A stretch of 64,000 nt of DNA, taken from positions 1 to 64,000 of the forward strand of contig NZ_MUXV01000022.1 in assembly GCF_002014975.1 (NCBI RefSeq), read 5' to 3'. A model generated the notes under the pieces. The model had not been told where the DNA came from and did no database searches. It saw only the letters and a program-made list of their open reading frames with translations. How positions within the stretch are numbered: the first letter of the stretch is position 1; every line of letters starts with the position of its first letter. The stretch is from Moraxella bovis (GTDB lineage Bacteria > Pseudomonadota > Gammaproteobacteria > Pseudomonadales > Moraxellaceae). Below, one piece after another: positions 54,670 to 63,141 of the stretch. The position numbers were made by a program, and so were the translations under genes.

Positions 54670-54728
54670 GTCTAACGACACCGTAATTTCTACTGTTTGT
54701 AGATTGAGAATATGCAAAAATCATGAAA
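54670..54728 (+). ncRNA. Solitary CRISPR-like RNA, candidate Cas-regulating RNA (CreR)
   Basis: A 35-nt variant repeat (54670-54704) lies on the strand opposite to the array and cas genes. It shares the first ten bases GTCTAACGAC and the last twenty AATTTCTACTGTTTGTAGAT with the array repeat, and differs in the middle (ACCGT in place of CTTTTA), one base shorter. The pseudoknot handle that Cas12a binds and cuts is therefore kept. The guide starts at 54705 with TGAGAATATGC. Its first nine bases match a TTTA-flanked site upstream of the cas12a promoter. CreRs that repress type I-B, I-E and V-A cas promoters by limited pairing are known to me; this element fits that class. The 3' end is set here at about 24 nt of guide and is a guess. 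Confidence 0.85.
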
Positions 54729-55766
54729 TATCAATATCTTATCCCATTATCTATCCTTGCTTTATCCGCTTGCACCCCCACCCCACCAGCCAGTACTTAC
54801 CAAAAAATAGACGGGCAGACGATGGGGACAAGCTATCACATCGCCTTTGAATTACCAAAAGAGGCGACTGCGGACGAGATACAAGCAAGCATAGACACCC
54901 GCCTTGATGAGATAAACGACAGCATGTCCACTTATCAAGCCGACAGCACGATTAGTAAATTTAACGCCCTAAGTGCAGGGCAGACGATACAAATCGACCC
55001 TGATTTTATCAAAGTGCTATCCGATAGTAGACTCATCTATGAAAAGTCGCACCACGGCTTTGACCCGACTGTTTATCCGCTTGTGGAGCTGTGGGGCTTT
55101 GGCTCAAAGATGAGTGTAGAACGCCTACAAAATCCACCCACCGACACCGAAATCCTAGTCGCACGTGATAAAATCGGACTTGACAAAATCGTGCTAAATG
55201 GCAATGAATTATCCAAAACGGCGGATGGCGTGGGGCTTGACTTTTCGGCAATTGCCAAAGGCTATGGCGTGGATACGATAGCAGACGTTCTAAAATCCAA
55301 ATACAACATCACCAACTACATGGTAGAGATTGGCGGAGAAATCGCTACAGGTGGGGTCAATGACAAGGGACTGCCGTGGACGCTCGCCATTGACAAGCCC
55401 ATCATGGGCAGCACCACCGCCAACCGTGAAATCATGACCACCCTTGCCCTATCAGGACAAAGCATGGCGACATCAGGCAACTACCGCAACTCGCTTGACT
55501 ATGACGGCAAAACATACAGCCACACCATCAACCCCCACACCGCAAGCCCTGTGGAAAATGGCGTACCAAGCGTAACTGTCATCGCAAGCACCACCGCACT
55601 GGCGGACGGCTGGGCAACCGCCTTGACCGCCATACCCCAAGATGATGCCATCAGACTTGCCGATGAAAATGACATCATCGCCTTATTTATCACAAAAGAT
55701 GGCGACAACTGGCAAACCCATAAAAGCCAAGGCTTTATCGCCTTTGAACAACAGGGCAAAAATTAA
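54723..55766 (+). CDS. apbE: FAD:protein FMN transferase ApbE
   Basis: 347 residues with a lipoprotein signal (lipobox LSAC, Cys17). The ApbE body has QTMGTSYHIAF, FDPTVYPLVELWGFG, LDFSAIAKGYGVDTIA, the FAD-binding VEIGGEI and YSHTINPHTASPV (metal-binding Asp/Thr region nearby). It attaches FMN to Thr of NQR/RNF-type proteins in the periplasm. The start has a poor RBS; its 54-nt leader contains the solitary CRISPR-like repeat, so processing by Cas12a would cut the apbE mRNA just upstream of its start. Confidence 0.9.
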   Translation: MKYQYLIPLSILALSACTPTPPASTYQKIDGQTMGTSYHIAFELPKEATADEIQASIDTRLDEINDSMSTYQADSTISKFNALSAGQTIQIDPDFIKVLSDSRLIYEKSHHGFDPTVYPLVELWGFGSKMSVERLQNPPTDTEILVARDKIGLDKIVLNGNELSKTADGVGLDFSAIAKGYGVDTIADVLKSKYNITNYMVEIGGEIATGGVNDKGLPWTLAIDKPIMGSTTANREIMTTLALSGQSMATSGNYRNSLDYDGKTYSHTINPHTASPVENGVPSVTVIASTTALADGWATALTAIPQDDAIRLADENDIIALFITKDGDNWQTHKSQGFIAFEQQGKN

Positions 55767-55821
55767 CCATCAACTCTTTGGTAGTATTGCCTTTAAAAAT
55801 CCCCCAATTTACATTACAATA

Positions 55822-56023
55822 GGGCGTGTTGAACATTGATAACATTATTAAAAATATGATGAAATTTAACGCTTTGAGTCAATTTTTGCATGAAAAATGG
55901 CTAAATCTGGTTTTTCATCGTCAAAAGATCGTTTGATAGAATAACTATCAAACTTCACTTTTTCCTTGAAAAACGGGCGATTCCCCCTATTTTTCATGGC
56001 AAATACCAACGTTCAACACGCCC
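55822..56023. mobile_element. MITE-like element, 202 bp, best-preserved ends
   Basis: GGGCGTGTTGAACATTG at the left and CAACGTTCAACACGCCC at the right form a near-perfect terminal inverted repeat, flanked by TA on each side. No coding capacity. Inside is TTTTTGCATGAAAAATGGC, shared with the copy at 62.8 kb. Confidence 0.8.
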
Positions 56024-56049
56024 TAGCATAAAACCCCACAAGGATAATC

Positions 56050-56487
56050 ATGACCGCATTCTCCCCCAGCCCCCAATTTACCAAGCGTTGGTACGCCACC
56101 CCCACCGCCGTCAAAAACGCCTTTCATCAAGAGCTTGATGACATCATTGACATGCTCTACGGTAGCACGCCTGCCCATGAATTTGAGTTTAACCATGCCG
56201 ATTTTGGGCAGACCGTTGAAGATTTGTTTTTTATCCACCGAGATGACACGCCCATCCCTGCCCGTATCATTCACAACCTAGAAACACCCCAAGCCCTATT
56301 TAGCGAGACATCTGCCCCTGCCCAACGGCTACACCCCAAGGATTTGGATGTCTTAGAAGCACGCATTACGGACAAGCTTAGCAAACAAATTGACGACTTT
56401 TTGGGCGAACACATGGCACAGGTCTCTGACGATCTAAAAGGCTGGCTAAAAACCGCCCTAAAAAACGAATTTGCCAACCACCAATAA
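56050..56487 (+). CDS. Conserved hypothetical protein
   Basis: 145 residues, soluble, no motif recognised. The N-terminus FTKRWYATPTAVKNAFHQELDDI and the C-terminal helix DKLSKQIDDFLGEHMAQVSDDLKGWLK look like a small helical protein. It starts 27 bp after a MITE-like element and ends 27 bp before the UbiM-like gene, so co-transcription is likely. Confidence 0.65.
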   Translation: MTAFSPSPQFTKRWYATPTAVKNAFHQELDDIIDMLYGSTPAHEFEFNHADFGQTVEDLFFIHRDDTPIPARIIHNLETPQALFSETSAPAQRLHPKDLDVLEARITDKLSKQIDDFLGEHMAQVSDDLKGWLKTALKNEFANHQ

Positions 56488-56514
56488 TCCGTCCACACCA
56501 TCATAAGGCTTATC

Positions 56515-57708
56515 ATGAACACAGCACACAGCGACATCATCATCATCGGGGCAGGGCCTGCAGGTCTTGCGTTTGCACGGCATTTTAAGGGCGTGGATTT
56601 GACCGTAACCATCATCGAAAAATCCCCCCTAGATACCATCGCAAATCCTGCTTATGACGGGCGTGAGATTGCCTTGACTCACCGTTCTCGGGAGATTATG
56701 CTAAACCTAGGGGCATGGCAACGCATACCCGATGATGAGATTTATAAACTTGCCGATGCTAAGGTTTATAATGGTGATTTTAATTATGCCTTGCATTTTA
56801 AAGTACCAAAAGATTTGAACCTGCTCACCAGCATTGACCGCTTGGGCAATCTCATCTCAAATCATAACATCAGACAAGCCTTTTATGATGAAGTCAAGGA
56901 TTTGCCCAATGTACAAATCCTAACCGAACAGTCTGTCCAAGACATCAAAACTGACAGCCGAGGGACGAGCGTAACCCTGGCAGATGGTCGCACCTTGACC
57001 GCCAACCTGCTTATCGGAGCGGACAGCCGTCTGTCCTTTGTGCGTAAAAAGCTCGGTATTGGAGCCGAGATGAACGACTTTGGGCGGACGGTCATCGTCT
57101 TTCGGGTATCACACCCTTTATCCAACGAAGCGACCGCCAGAGAGTGCTTTTTGTACAGCAGAACGCTCGCTCTATTGCCCCTACATGACCATCTGACCAA
57201 CTGTGTCATCACGCTAGATAATACCCAAGCCAACAGCCTGCTTGCCATGAATGCCGATGAGCTTGTCTTAGAAGTTCAGCGGATGATGAGCGACCGCTTG
57301 GGCAAACTGACCTTAGCGGGCACCGTACACCATTATCCACTCATGGGCGTACACGCCAAAACCTTTGTCTCCACCCGCTCGGCATTGGTGGGCGACAGTG
57401 CGGTGGGCATGCACCCCGTGACCGCTCACGGCTTTAACCTAGGGCTTATGGGGGCGAACACGCTAGCCACGCTCATCCTAGACGCTCACGCCAAAGGGCA
57501 AGACATCGCAAGCCCTGCCCTACTACAAAAATACAACGTCCGCCACCAAGCCCACACCCGTCCCCTATATCACGGCACCAACTTGATGGTAAAAATGTTT
57601 ACCGATGACAGCACGCCCATGCAAACGGTGCGGGATTTGACCCTGCGAGTGAGTAACCATCTGCCGCCTGTCAAACGGTGGATAGCAGGGCAACTGACGG
57701 GTAAATAA
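56515..57708 (+). CDS. ubiM: FAD-dependent hydroxylase, UbiH/UbiF family (UbiM-like)
   Basis: 397 residues. The dinucleotide fold is IIIIGAGPAGLAFARHF, followed by YDGREIALTHRSREIM, the second FAD motif LIGADSRLSFVRKKLG and ALVGDSAVGMHPVTAHGFNLGL. These are class A flavin hydroxylases of ubiquinone synthesis. The N-terminal part (KSPLDTIANPAYDGREIALT) resembles UbiM of Neisseria; UbiH or UbiF would be alternatives. Confidence 0.75.
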   Translation: MNTAHSDIIIIGAGPAGLAFARHFKGVDLTVTIIEKSPLDTIANPAYDGREIALTHRSREIMLNLGAWQRIPDDEIYKLADAKVYNGDFNYALHFKVPKDLNLLTSIDRLGNLISNHNIRQAFYDEVKDLPNVQILTEQSVQDIKTDSRGTSVTLADGRTLTANLLIGADSRLSFVRKKLGIGAEMNDFGRTVIVFRVSHPLSNEATARECFLYSRTLALLPLHDHLTNCVITLDNTQANSLLAMNADELVLEVQRMMSDRLGKLTLAGTVHHYPLMGVHAKTFVSTRSALVGDSAVGMHPVTAHGFNLGLMGANTLATLILDAHAKGQDIASPALLQKYNVRHQAHTRPLYHGTNLMVKMFTDDSTPMQTVRDLTLRVSNHLPPVKRWIAGQLTGK

Positions 57709-57736
57709 GCCATGCCGCCATCTTATCAAGTTATGT

Positions 57737-57742
57737 TATAAT
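57737..57742 (+). promoter_or_regulatory. -10 element of the DUF2788 gene
   Basis: TATAAT preceded by ATGT, 35 bp upstream of the ATG at 57777. No strong -35 box. Confidence 0.5.
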
Positions 57743-57776
57743 AGACTATTGTACTCACTCATCCACAGGTGTTTTT

Positions 57777-57998
57777 ATGATTGTTGCCATTTCCGAAGGA
57801 CTGATTGTCAAGATTGGACTGTATGGGCTACTGCCTGCGTTCATTGCTTTTTTGTTTTTTATCATGTGGGATATGGCAAAAAGCACCAATGCCGGCAAGG
57901 CAGGGACGTTTTGGATTTTTGTGGCATTGGGGGCGGGGTTTGTCGGCTTTTTATTAAAAATCGTGATTGAGTTTGTGTTAAAGACGTGGTTTATTTAG
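57777..57998 (+). CDS. DUF2788 small membrane protein
   Basis: 73 residues with two membrane segments (about 10-32 and 42-66) and a short polar loop (DMAKSTNAGKAGTFW). I recognise it as DUF2788, a gammaproteobacterial family of unknown role. A frame that starts at 57749 overlaps it but is not related to any family. Confidence 0.7.
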   Translation: MIVAISEGLIVKIGLYGLLPAFIAFLFFIMWDMAKSTNAGKAGTFWIFVALGAGFVGFLLKIVIEFVLKTWFI

Positions 57999-58025
57999 GG
58001 CAATACCCAAAACAACACCATCAAA

Positions 58026-58044
58026 GGACGTACTCAGCACGTCC
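58026..58044. repeat. Palindromic repeat (REP-like), second copy
   Basis: GGACGTACTCAGCACGTCC, nearly the same as the hairpin at 3159-3177. Confidence 0.55.
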
Positions 58045-58126
58045 CTGCACCATATATCATTAGACCTCTTTTCCAAACCCCAGAGTAAACATGCCATAAT
58101 ACCCATTTAACCCAAAAAACCAAGAC

Positions 58127-58686
58127 ATGACACCCAAGCAAGCTGAAAAAACTAAGCGACAGTGAGTTTAAACGATACTTTGGCATAAAAAGAACCACGT
58201 ATCAACACATGCTTACAATACTCCAAGAAGCCTACAGCGAACAACATAAAAAGGTGGTAGAAAAGCCAAAATCAGCCTAGAGAATAAACTTGTGATAACC
58301 TTAAACCACTACAGAGAATACCGCAGTCAATTTCACATCGCCCAAGACTTTGCTTTGCCAAGTAAAAAAGCCTTATGGCAAGACAACAACCTTGAAACGG
58401 CACTTATCGATGCCACAGAAATTCCCATAGAACGACCCAAAAAAGCAAAGGCGACAGCACTCATGCAAATAGCCAATTACCAAAGAAAAAGACAAAACTT
58501 AAACCTTTAACCAAAGCAGATAAAAAAGCAAATCGCATGTTATCATCTAAGTGAGTAACCAATGAACACGTCATTGGAAAGCTCAAGCGTTTTAACCTCT
58601 TATCATGTCGCTACCGCAATCGCAGGAAAAAATTTAGATTGAGAGCGAATCTGATTTCTGCGATTTATAATTTTGAGTTGCGGTAG
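58127..58686 (+). pseudogene. Decayed IS5-type (ISL2-like) transposase
   Basis: Pieces of one protein lie in three frames: KLSDSEFKRYFGIKRTTYQHML (about 58150-58215), NKLVITLNHYREYRSQFHIAQDFAL with DATEIPIERPKK (58285-58445), and NEHVIGKLKRFNLLSCRYRNRRKKF (58570-58650), ending NFELR-stop. That is the order of HTH_Tnp_4 and DDE_Tnp_4 domains. A large piece, including part of the DDE core, is missing and there are frameshifts, so it is dead. Left end TTAGACCTCTTTTCCAAACC is at about 58059. Confidence 0.8.
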
Positions 58687-58888
58687 TTTGAAGAGAGCTT
58701 TAGTGATTAATGCCAAATTTGAAGTGTACGTGCGTTAATTTTCCAAGCCCATTCAAAGTTTTGAATGGGTTTTATTTTATGTTAGCCATTATTGTTATTA
58801 GAAACCCACTTAATTACTTGAGTGGATTTTTTTAACTACAACTCTTTTTTTATCGCAATAAAACAGTGCTTAAAAATTTATAAAAATC

Positions 58889-59290
58889 CTATTCCAATCT
58901 CCTTAATGCTTCTTGACAATCTTCTACCAACGCTTGATAATATTTTAACTTTTGTTGTATTTCATCTTTTTTGTCTTTGTGTTTTTCTCGCCATTTATTA
59001 AGATAATAATCTTCATTAACAAACATTTTTAACCGCCCTGTTTCTTTCATTAATTCATAATAATTCTCTACAAATAATTTAACTTGGTCATATCCATAAG
59101 AATTGGGTTCTGTCCCCGTAAAAATTTCATAAGGAATGTCCGACCATTCTTTTACCCAATCCATACTTTCTTGCCCAATGGTAGAATACAAAATACACCC
59201 AATCATTTCTCGCTCTCTTTCAAAATTTTCATAATCGTATTTGGGTTTTAAATATTTACTCTGATATTGAATATGTTCTTTAATTTTCAC
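58889..59290 (-). CDS. Hypothetical protein, 133 residues
   Basis: Charged, helical protein (MKIKEHIQYQSKYLKPKYDYENF at the start; coiled C-terminus DEIQQKLKYYQALVEDCQEALRRLE). No family recognised. It is in an AT-rich accessory stretch between a dead transposase and infC. Confidence 0.5.
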   Translation of the reverse strand: MKIKEHIQYQSKYLKPKYDYENFEREREMIGCILYSTIGQESMDWVKEWSDIPYEIFTGTEPNSYGYDQVKLFVENYYELMKETGRLKMFVNEDYYLNKWREKHKDKKDEIQQKLKYYQALVEDCQEALRRLE

Positions 59291-59430
59291 ATATTCTTGA
59301 TAAGTAAAATTGGTTTGAAAAAGTGTTTCAAGTTTTTTACTTAACTTTTTATTAAAATGTAATAGGTTATTTAATTATTCAATTACCGTCATATTATTTA
59401 CCTTCTATTAATTCAATTTATTTTCAAATA

Positions 59431-60090
59431 TTAAGAACACAAAATTCCAATTTCCCTTAATACTCTTTTGCCCATTGTTGAACACGCCCACCGACCCAAC
59501 CAATTTGCAGGTTGATACACACCTTTCATTTCACTATTACCGATTTTACCGTCATTCATCGCCCCTGTAAAATAAAATTTTCTGTTACGATATGGTTTAA
59601 AAAACTTAGGATTATTCATTAAAAAATGACATTCTGGATAAAACAATCTTTGCCCAAGTTTTAACCTGCCTTTTTCTTTTGTCCCCAAAAAATACCCTTT
59701 GGGATTTTCACCCCCTTGAATGACAAAAATAAATTCTTGTCCATAATAATTTGCCAATTTTGCCATCGTTTCAATAAAATCAGGTTTATTAAACCGATTG
59801 ACCACCAAATAAGACCCCATAAAGAAATCATTGTTCAATTTTAAAAGTTTTTGATAGTCTTTAATATAAGAACTGTCAAGTTCGGTAATGGGATAACCCA
59901 GTGCAAACAATGCCGAATACAATGCTCTGTTGTTATTCAAGATAGGTTGTTTGTATTTATAAAAATCATCATGCAATGCCGTGATAATGACCGCATCGTG
60001 TTTTTGAAATTTATGGATAAAACATTCAATGTCTTGTTGAAAAAGAATTGGGGTGCTGTTTTTAATAGACACACGATTTGATTTATTCAT
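59431..60090 (-). CDS. Hypothetical protein, 219 residues
   Basis: MNKSNRVSIKNSTPILFQQD at the start, GQEFIFVIQGGENPKGYFLGTK in the middle and GVYQPANWLGRWACSTMGKRVLREIG at the end. No family recognised. I chose ATG 60090 (RBS GGAG 7 bp upstream); the longer frame to 60210 adds an unlikely hydrophobic stretch. Confidence 0.5.
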   Translation of the reverse strand: MNKSNRVSIKNSTPILFQQDIECFIHKFQKHDAVIITALHDDFYKYKQPILNNNRALYSALFALGYPITELDSSYIKDYQKLLKLNNDFFMGSYLVVNRFNKPDFIETMAKLANYYGQEFIFVIQGGENPKGYFLGTKEKGRLKLGQRLFYPECHFLMNNPKFFKPYRNRKFYFTGAMNDGKIGNSEMKGVYQPANWLGRWACSTMGKRVLREIGILCS

Positions 60091-60391
60091 AGAATAACTC
60101 CACAATAAAGGTTGATAAACTAAGCGGGTTATTAAGGTTGAATAAGTAATTGGATTAAAAAAAGAAAACAAAAGGGCATTGATGTTTATCAAACAACAAA
60201 CATCGCACAATAAATTTAATTAAAGAAAAGTTGGAGAAAATTTAATAAAGAGAGCAGGAATGGAGAAATTGGGGTGTTTTTTGATTACTTTTAGATATTA
60301 CAATACAAACTTTTATTTTTCAATATATTTTTTAAATTTTTAATATTTATTTTATTAATCAATATGGAGTAAAATTGGCGGTTTGTAGGTC

Positions 60392-60420
60392 TTGACTTTT
60401 TGTATTGAGTTGGTTATACT
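60392..60420 (+). promoter_or_regulatory. Promoter of the HD-hydrolase pair
   Basis: TTGACT (60392-60397), 17-bp spacer, TATACT (60415-60420). The gap 60091-60391 is AT-rich with nothing else recognised. Confidence 0.65.
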
Positions 60421-60526
60421 CATTGCGTAACTTCTCTTTTTGGGCGATTTTATCGTCATCTTACCCCCATTTTCAATCGGCAATTCGCCAACCTGACATT
60501 TAATTTATCATCTTTGCCAGCAATTT

Positions 60527-61186
60527 ATGAGAATTGAGCGTTATCATGCCTGTGCGTCATTTGTCAAAGAACTGCATAAAAATCAAGTAGATAAAGGCGG
60601 TAGCCCTTATTATCATCATTTGTATGAAGTGGCGGACAATGCCAAACGCATTTGTGAGCAATTAGCCATTAGCGATGAAAACTTTATTTTTGATTGTATG
60701 GAAATTGGACTTTTGCACGACAGTATGGAAGATTGCGATTTGTCTTTTAATATTATTCAAGCAAATTATGGCGAGACGGTTGTAAATGGCGTACGCTTAA
60801 TGACCAAACCGCACAGTGATAATGATACAGCATTTAATAAAAATTGTTTATTTAAACAAAATTATGTGGATTATTTGGTGCGGTTGTATCAGTATTATTT
60901 AGATGGAAAAGAAGTGGCATTTAAAGCAATGATTGTTAAATTGTCTGATTTAAAAAGTAATTTAAATTATCAAAGATTGGGTGTACAAAGCATTGATGAA
61001 TTAAACCAAAAACAACTCAAAAACCTTTTAAAATATCATACCGCCTGTCAATCATTGGCAAGCATTATTTTTGATAAAAAGTTGATTGGTATTGATGCGT
61101 TTAAAACGCAATTATTATCGGCAGAATTTTCTGATAATATTGATATAGATTGCCTTAAACAGTCCATTCATCAAATCATCAGTTAA
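60527..61186 (+). CDS. HD-domain hydrolase, SpoT-hydrolase-like
   Basis: 219 residues. The metal-binding pattern of RelA/SpoT-type HD hydrolases can be followed: SPYYHHLYEVA (His30/31), GLLHDSMEDC (His64-Asp65, Glu68-Asp69) and MIVKLSDLKSN (Asp141). This is the arrangement of small alarmone hydrolases that remove pyrophosphate from ppGpp, though nucleotide substrates could differ. No synthetase domain. It is paired with the next gene (18-bp gap). Confidence 0.65.
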   Translation: MRIERYHACASFVKELHKNQVDKGGSPYYHHLYEVADNAKRICEQLAISDENFIFDCMEIGLLHDSMEDCDLSFNIIQANYGETVVNGVRLMTKPHSDNDTAFNKNCLFKQNYVDYLVRLYQYYLDGKEVAFKAMIVKLSDLKSNLNYQRLGVQSIDELNQKQLKNLLKYHTACQSLASIIFDKKLIGIDAFKTQLLSAEFSDNIDIDCLKQSIHQIIS

Positions 61187-61204
61187 TCCTTTTAATGGAG
61201 TTTT

Positions 61205-61618
61205 ATGAGCAAAGAAATCGTCATTGACAAATTTAGCATTCCTGATTGTGGGTATTATCAGGTGTATTATACGGGTAAACGATTTTATTTTACTTTAATT
61301 CCTGACTTTAAAATTTTAAGGGAAAAATATGGCAAATCAGCATTATTTTATGTTGATGATGAAACAATGGACGATGTTAATTATAACAAATACCCTTTTC
61401 AAACCATTGAGCGGATTATTAAGGCGATTGTAAATTATGTTAATCACTCGCCCTATCAAAAGGGCGTTGATGAAATTAAACATTTTAGTTTTACATCAAG
61501 CACCGAGCGAAAAGATAATATTTATGAACGCTATGCCAAGCGTATTGTTGAAAAATTAAATGGTGATTGGGGGTATAGCAGTTATGGAGGTGGTTTTTAT
61601 TTTTTTAGAAAAGAATGA
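61205..61618 (+). CDS. Hypothetical protein, partner of the HD hydrolase
   Basis: 137 residues, soluble, many aromatic residues (YYQVYYTGKRFYFTLIPDF, GGGFYFFRKE). No family recognised. It is probably co-transcribed with the HD hydrolase; RBS AATGGAGTTTT. Confidence 0.5.
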   Translation: MSKEIVIDKFSIPDCGYYQVYYTGKRFYFTLIPDFKILREKYGKSALFYVDDETMDDVNYNKYPFQTIERIIKAIVNYVNHSPYQKGVDEIKHFSFTSSTERKDNIYERYAKRIVEKLNGDWGYSSYGGGFYFFRKE

Positions 61619-61755
61619 TGTGATTTTCTGGTATTTATACAAAATGATTAAGTAAATTTCCATATTAAATAACAAAAATACGGGTTATGTTTAAAAACCC
61701 CTTGAAATCCCCACAATTTTTAAGTAAAATAAGGGTCTATCTTTTTATTTGGAGT

Positions 61756-61767
61756 ATGACCCATTAA
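61756..61767 (+). promoter_or_regulatory. ATG-ACC-CAT-TAA micro-frame overlapping the infC start
   Basis: A three-codon frame with stop begins 1 bp after the infC Shine-Dalgarno (GGAG 61751-61754), and its TAA (61765-61767) overlaps the ATT start of infC at 61763. The spacing is too tight for normal ATG initiation, but it may influence start choice. Confidence 0.4.
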
Positions 61768-62284
61768 ACCGTCAAATCGTCTAAATGTCAATGAAGACAT
61801 TCGTGCCAAAGAAGTCCGCCTAGTACAGGCTGACGGCGAACAGCTTGGCGTGGTAAGCCTAAAACAGGCATTAGAGACCGCTCGTGAAAACAATCTGGAC
61901 TTGGTTGAGATTGTCCCAGATGCCAAACCGCCCGTTGCCAAGATTATGGACTACAAACGTCATTTGTACGAACAAAAACAAAAGGCAAAAGAAGCCAAAA
62001 AGAACCAAAAACAGACCCAAGTCAAAGAAATCAAGCTACGCCCTGGTACCGAAGAAGCTGATTATCAGGTCAAATTGCGTAAAATTGTTGAATTTCTAGA
62101 AGACAAAGACAAGGTCAAAGTCTCCATTCGTTTTCGTGGACGTGAGATGAGCCACCAAGAGATTGGACGAGCCCAACTTGAACGTATCATCAAAGATACC
62201 GAAGAGATAGCCAGCGTAGAGCAAGCCCCCAAGGTGGAAGGTCGCCAAATGGGTATGCTACTAGGGCCTGCTAAGAAGAAGTGA
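61763..62284 (+). CDS. infC: Translation initiation factor IF-3, AUU start
   Basis: 173 residues when read from ATT at 61763 (RBS GGAG, 8 bp spacing): the start reads (M)[20 protein letters not shown], the standard IF-3 N-terminus. The first ATG-like codon in frame comes 29 codons later and would cut the N-domain. AUU starts are how IF-3 represses its own mRNA in E. coli. The C-domain [17 protein letters not shown] is complete. Neither thrS upstream nor rpmI-rplT downstream is present, so the usual cluster is broken. Confidence 0.93.
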   Translation: MKPSNRLNVNEDIRAKEVRLVQADGEQLGVVSLKQALETARENNLDLVEIVPDAKPPVAKIMDYKRHLYEQKQKAKEAKKNQKQTQVKEIKLRPGTEEADYQVKLRKIVEFLEDKDKVKVSIRFRGREMSHQEIGRAQLERIIKDTEEIASVEQAPKVEGRQMGMLLGPAKKK

Positions 62285-62293
62285 GTGAAATCC

Positions 62294-62328
62294 AAAAACC
62301 CCAATCAAAATGCCGATTGGGGTTTTAT
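62294..62328. terminator. Bidirectional terminator infC/smpB
   Basis: AAAACCCCAATC / GATTGGGGTTTT inverted repeat between convergent genes. Confidence 0.85.
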
Positions 62329-62329
62329 T

Positions 62330-62797
62330 TTACCTCATGTCCGCCTTAAAGCCACGTTTTTTATCCATTTGCCAATCACGTTCTTTGAGTGTGGCTCGTT
62401 TGTCGTGGAGTTTTTTGCCTTTGGCTAGGGCAATCTCGCATTTGACCCGACTGCCCTTCCAGTAGCAGGATAAGGGGACGACTGCATAGCCTTTTTGATT
62501 GACCATGCCAAAGAGTTTGTCAATCTGCTTGCGGTGCAAAAGCAGTTTGCGGGTGCGGATATTGTCAGGGTTGATGTGCGTGGAGCTAGTCAGTAGGGGC
62601 TGAATGTGAGCCCCGAACAAAAACGCTTCGCCATTTTTAAAAATCACATAAGCATCCGTGATTGCCATTTTGCCTGCTCGTATTGATTTGACTTCCCAAC
62701 CTTCAAGCGATAAACCCGCTTCAAAGGTTTCTTCGATAAAGTATTCGTGGCGGGCTTTTTTGTTGGTACAGATTTGGTTTGACGGTTTTTTTGCCAT
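62330..62797 (-). CDS. smpB: SsrA-binding protein SmpB
   Basis: 155 residues. [39 protein letters not shown] and the basic C-terminal tail [16 protein letters not shown] are typical. It carries tmRNA to stalled ribosomes. The tmRNA gene (ssrA) is not recognised in this window. Confidence 0.95.
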   Translation of the reverse strand: MAKKPSNQICTNKKARHEYFIEETFEAGLSLEGWEVKSIRAGKMAITDAYVIFKNGEAFLFGAHIQPLLTSSTHINPDNIRTRKLLLHRKQIDKLFGMVNQKGYAVVPLSCYWKGSRVKCEIALAKGKKLHDKRATLKERDWQMDKKRGFKADMR

Positions 62798-62820
62798 GTT
62801 TGTATCTCAATATTGTCTAG

Positions 62821-63009
62821 GGCGTGCCTGCCTTTGGTGTTTGCAATGAAAAATAGGGGAAATTGTCCGTTTTTCAAGGAAAAGTCTGCCGTTGATATTG
62901 AAATATCAACAAGGATTTTGACGTAGAAAAACCAGATTTAGCCATTTTTCATGCAAAAATGGATTAAAGTGTTAAATTTTCATCTTATTTTATAAGAGTG
63001 GGCATGCCC
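62821..63009. mobile_element. MITE-like element, 189 bp
   Basis: GGGCGTGCCTGCC left, GTGGGCATGCCC right, flanked by TA. Inner inverted repeat TTGATATT/AATATCAA. Between smpB and the nitroreductase. Confidence 0.75.
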
Positions 63010-63141
63010 TACCTATTATAAAAGATTTGGTGGATAATTACAAACAAAGCCGCCCCTGTTACATTTGTCTAATAAAACAGCATTTGCCTTTGGGGGTAAT
63101 ACTTGATAAGATAAGGCAAATTCATCATCATAGGATTTGCT

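Noticed and set aside
54670-54704. The solitary repeat as a mere decayed remnant of an array
   Set aside because: It keeps the handle exactly, has a promoter aligned to its first base, lies on the opposite strand, and its guide seed matches a PAM-flanked site by the cas12a promoter. Decay would not be expected to yield all four.
57749-57970. Frame of 73 codons overlapping the DUF2788 gene
   Set aside because: Shadow in another frame of a recognisable small membrane protein.
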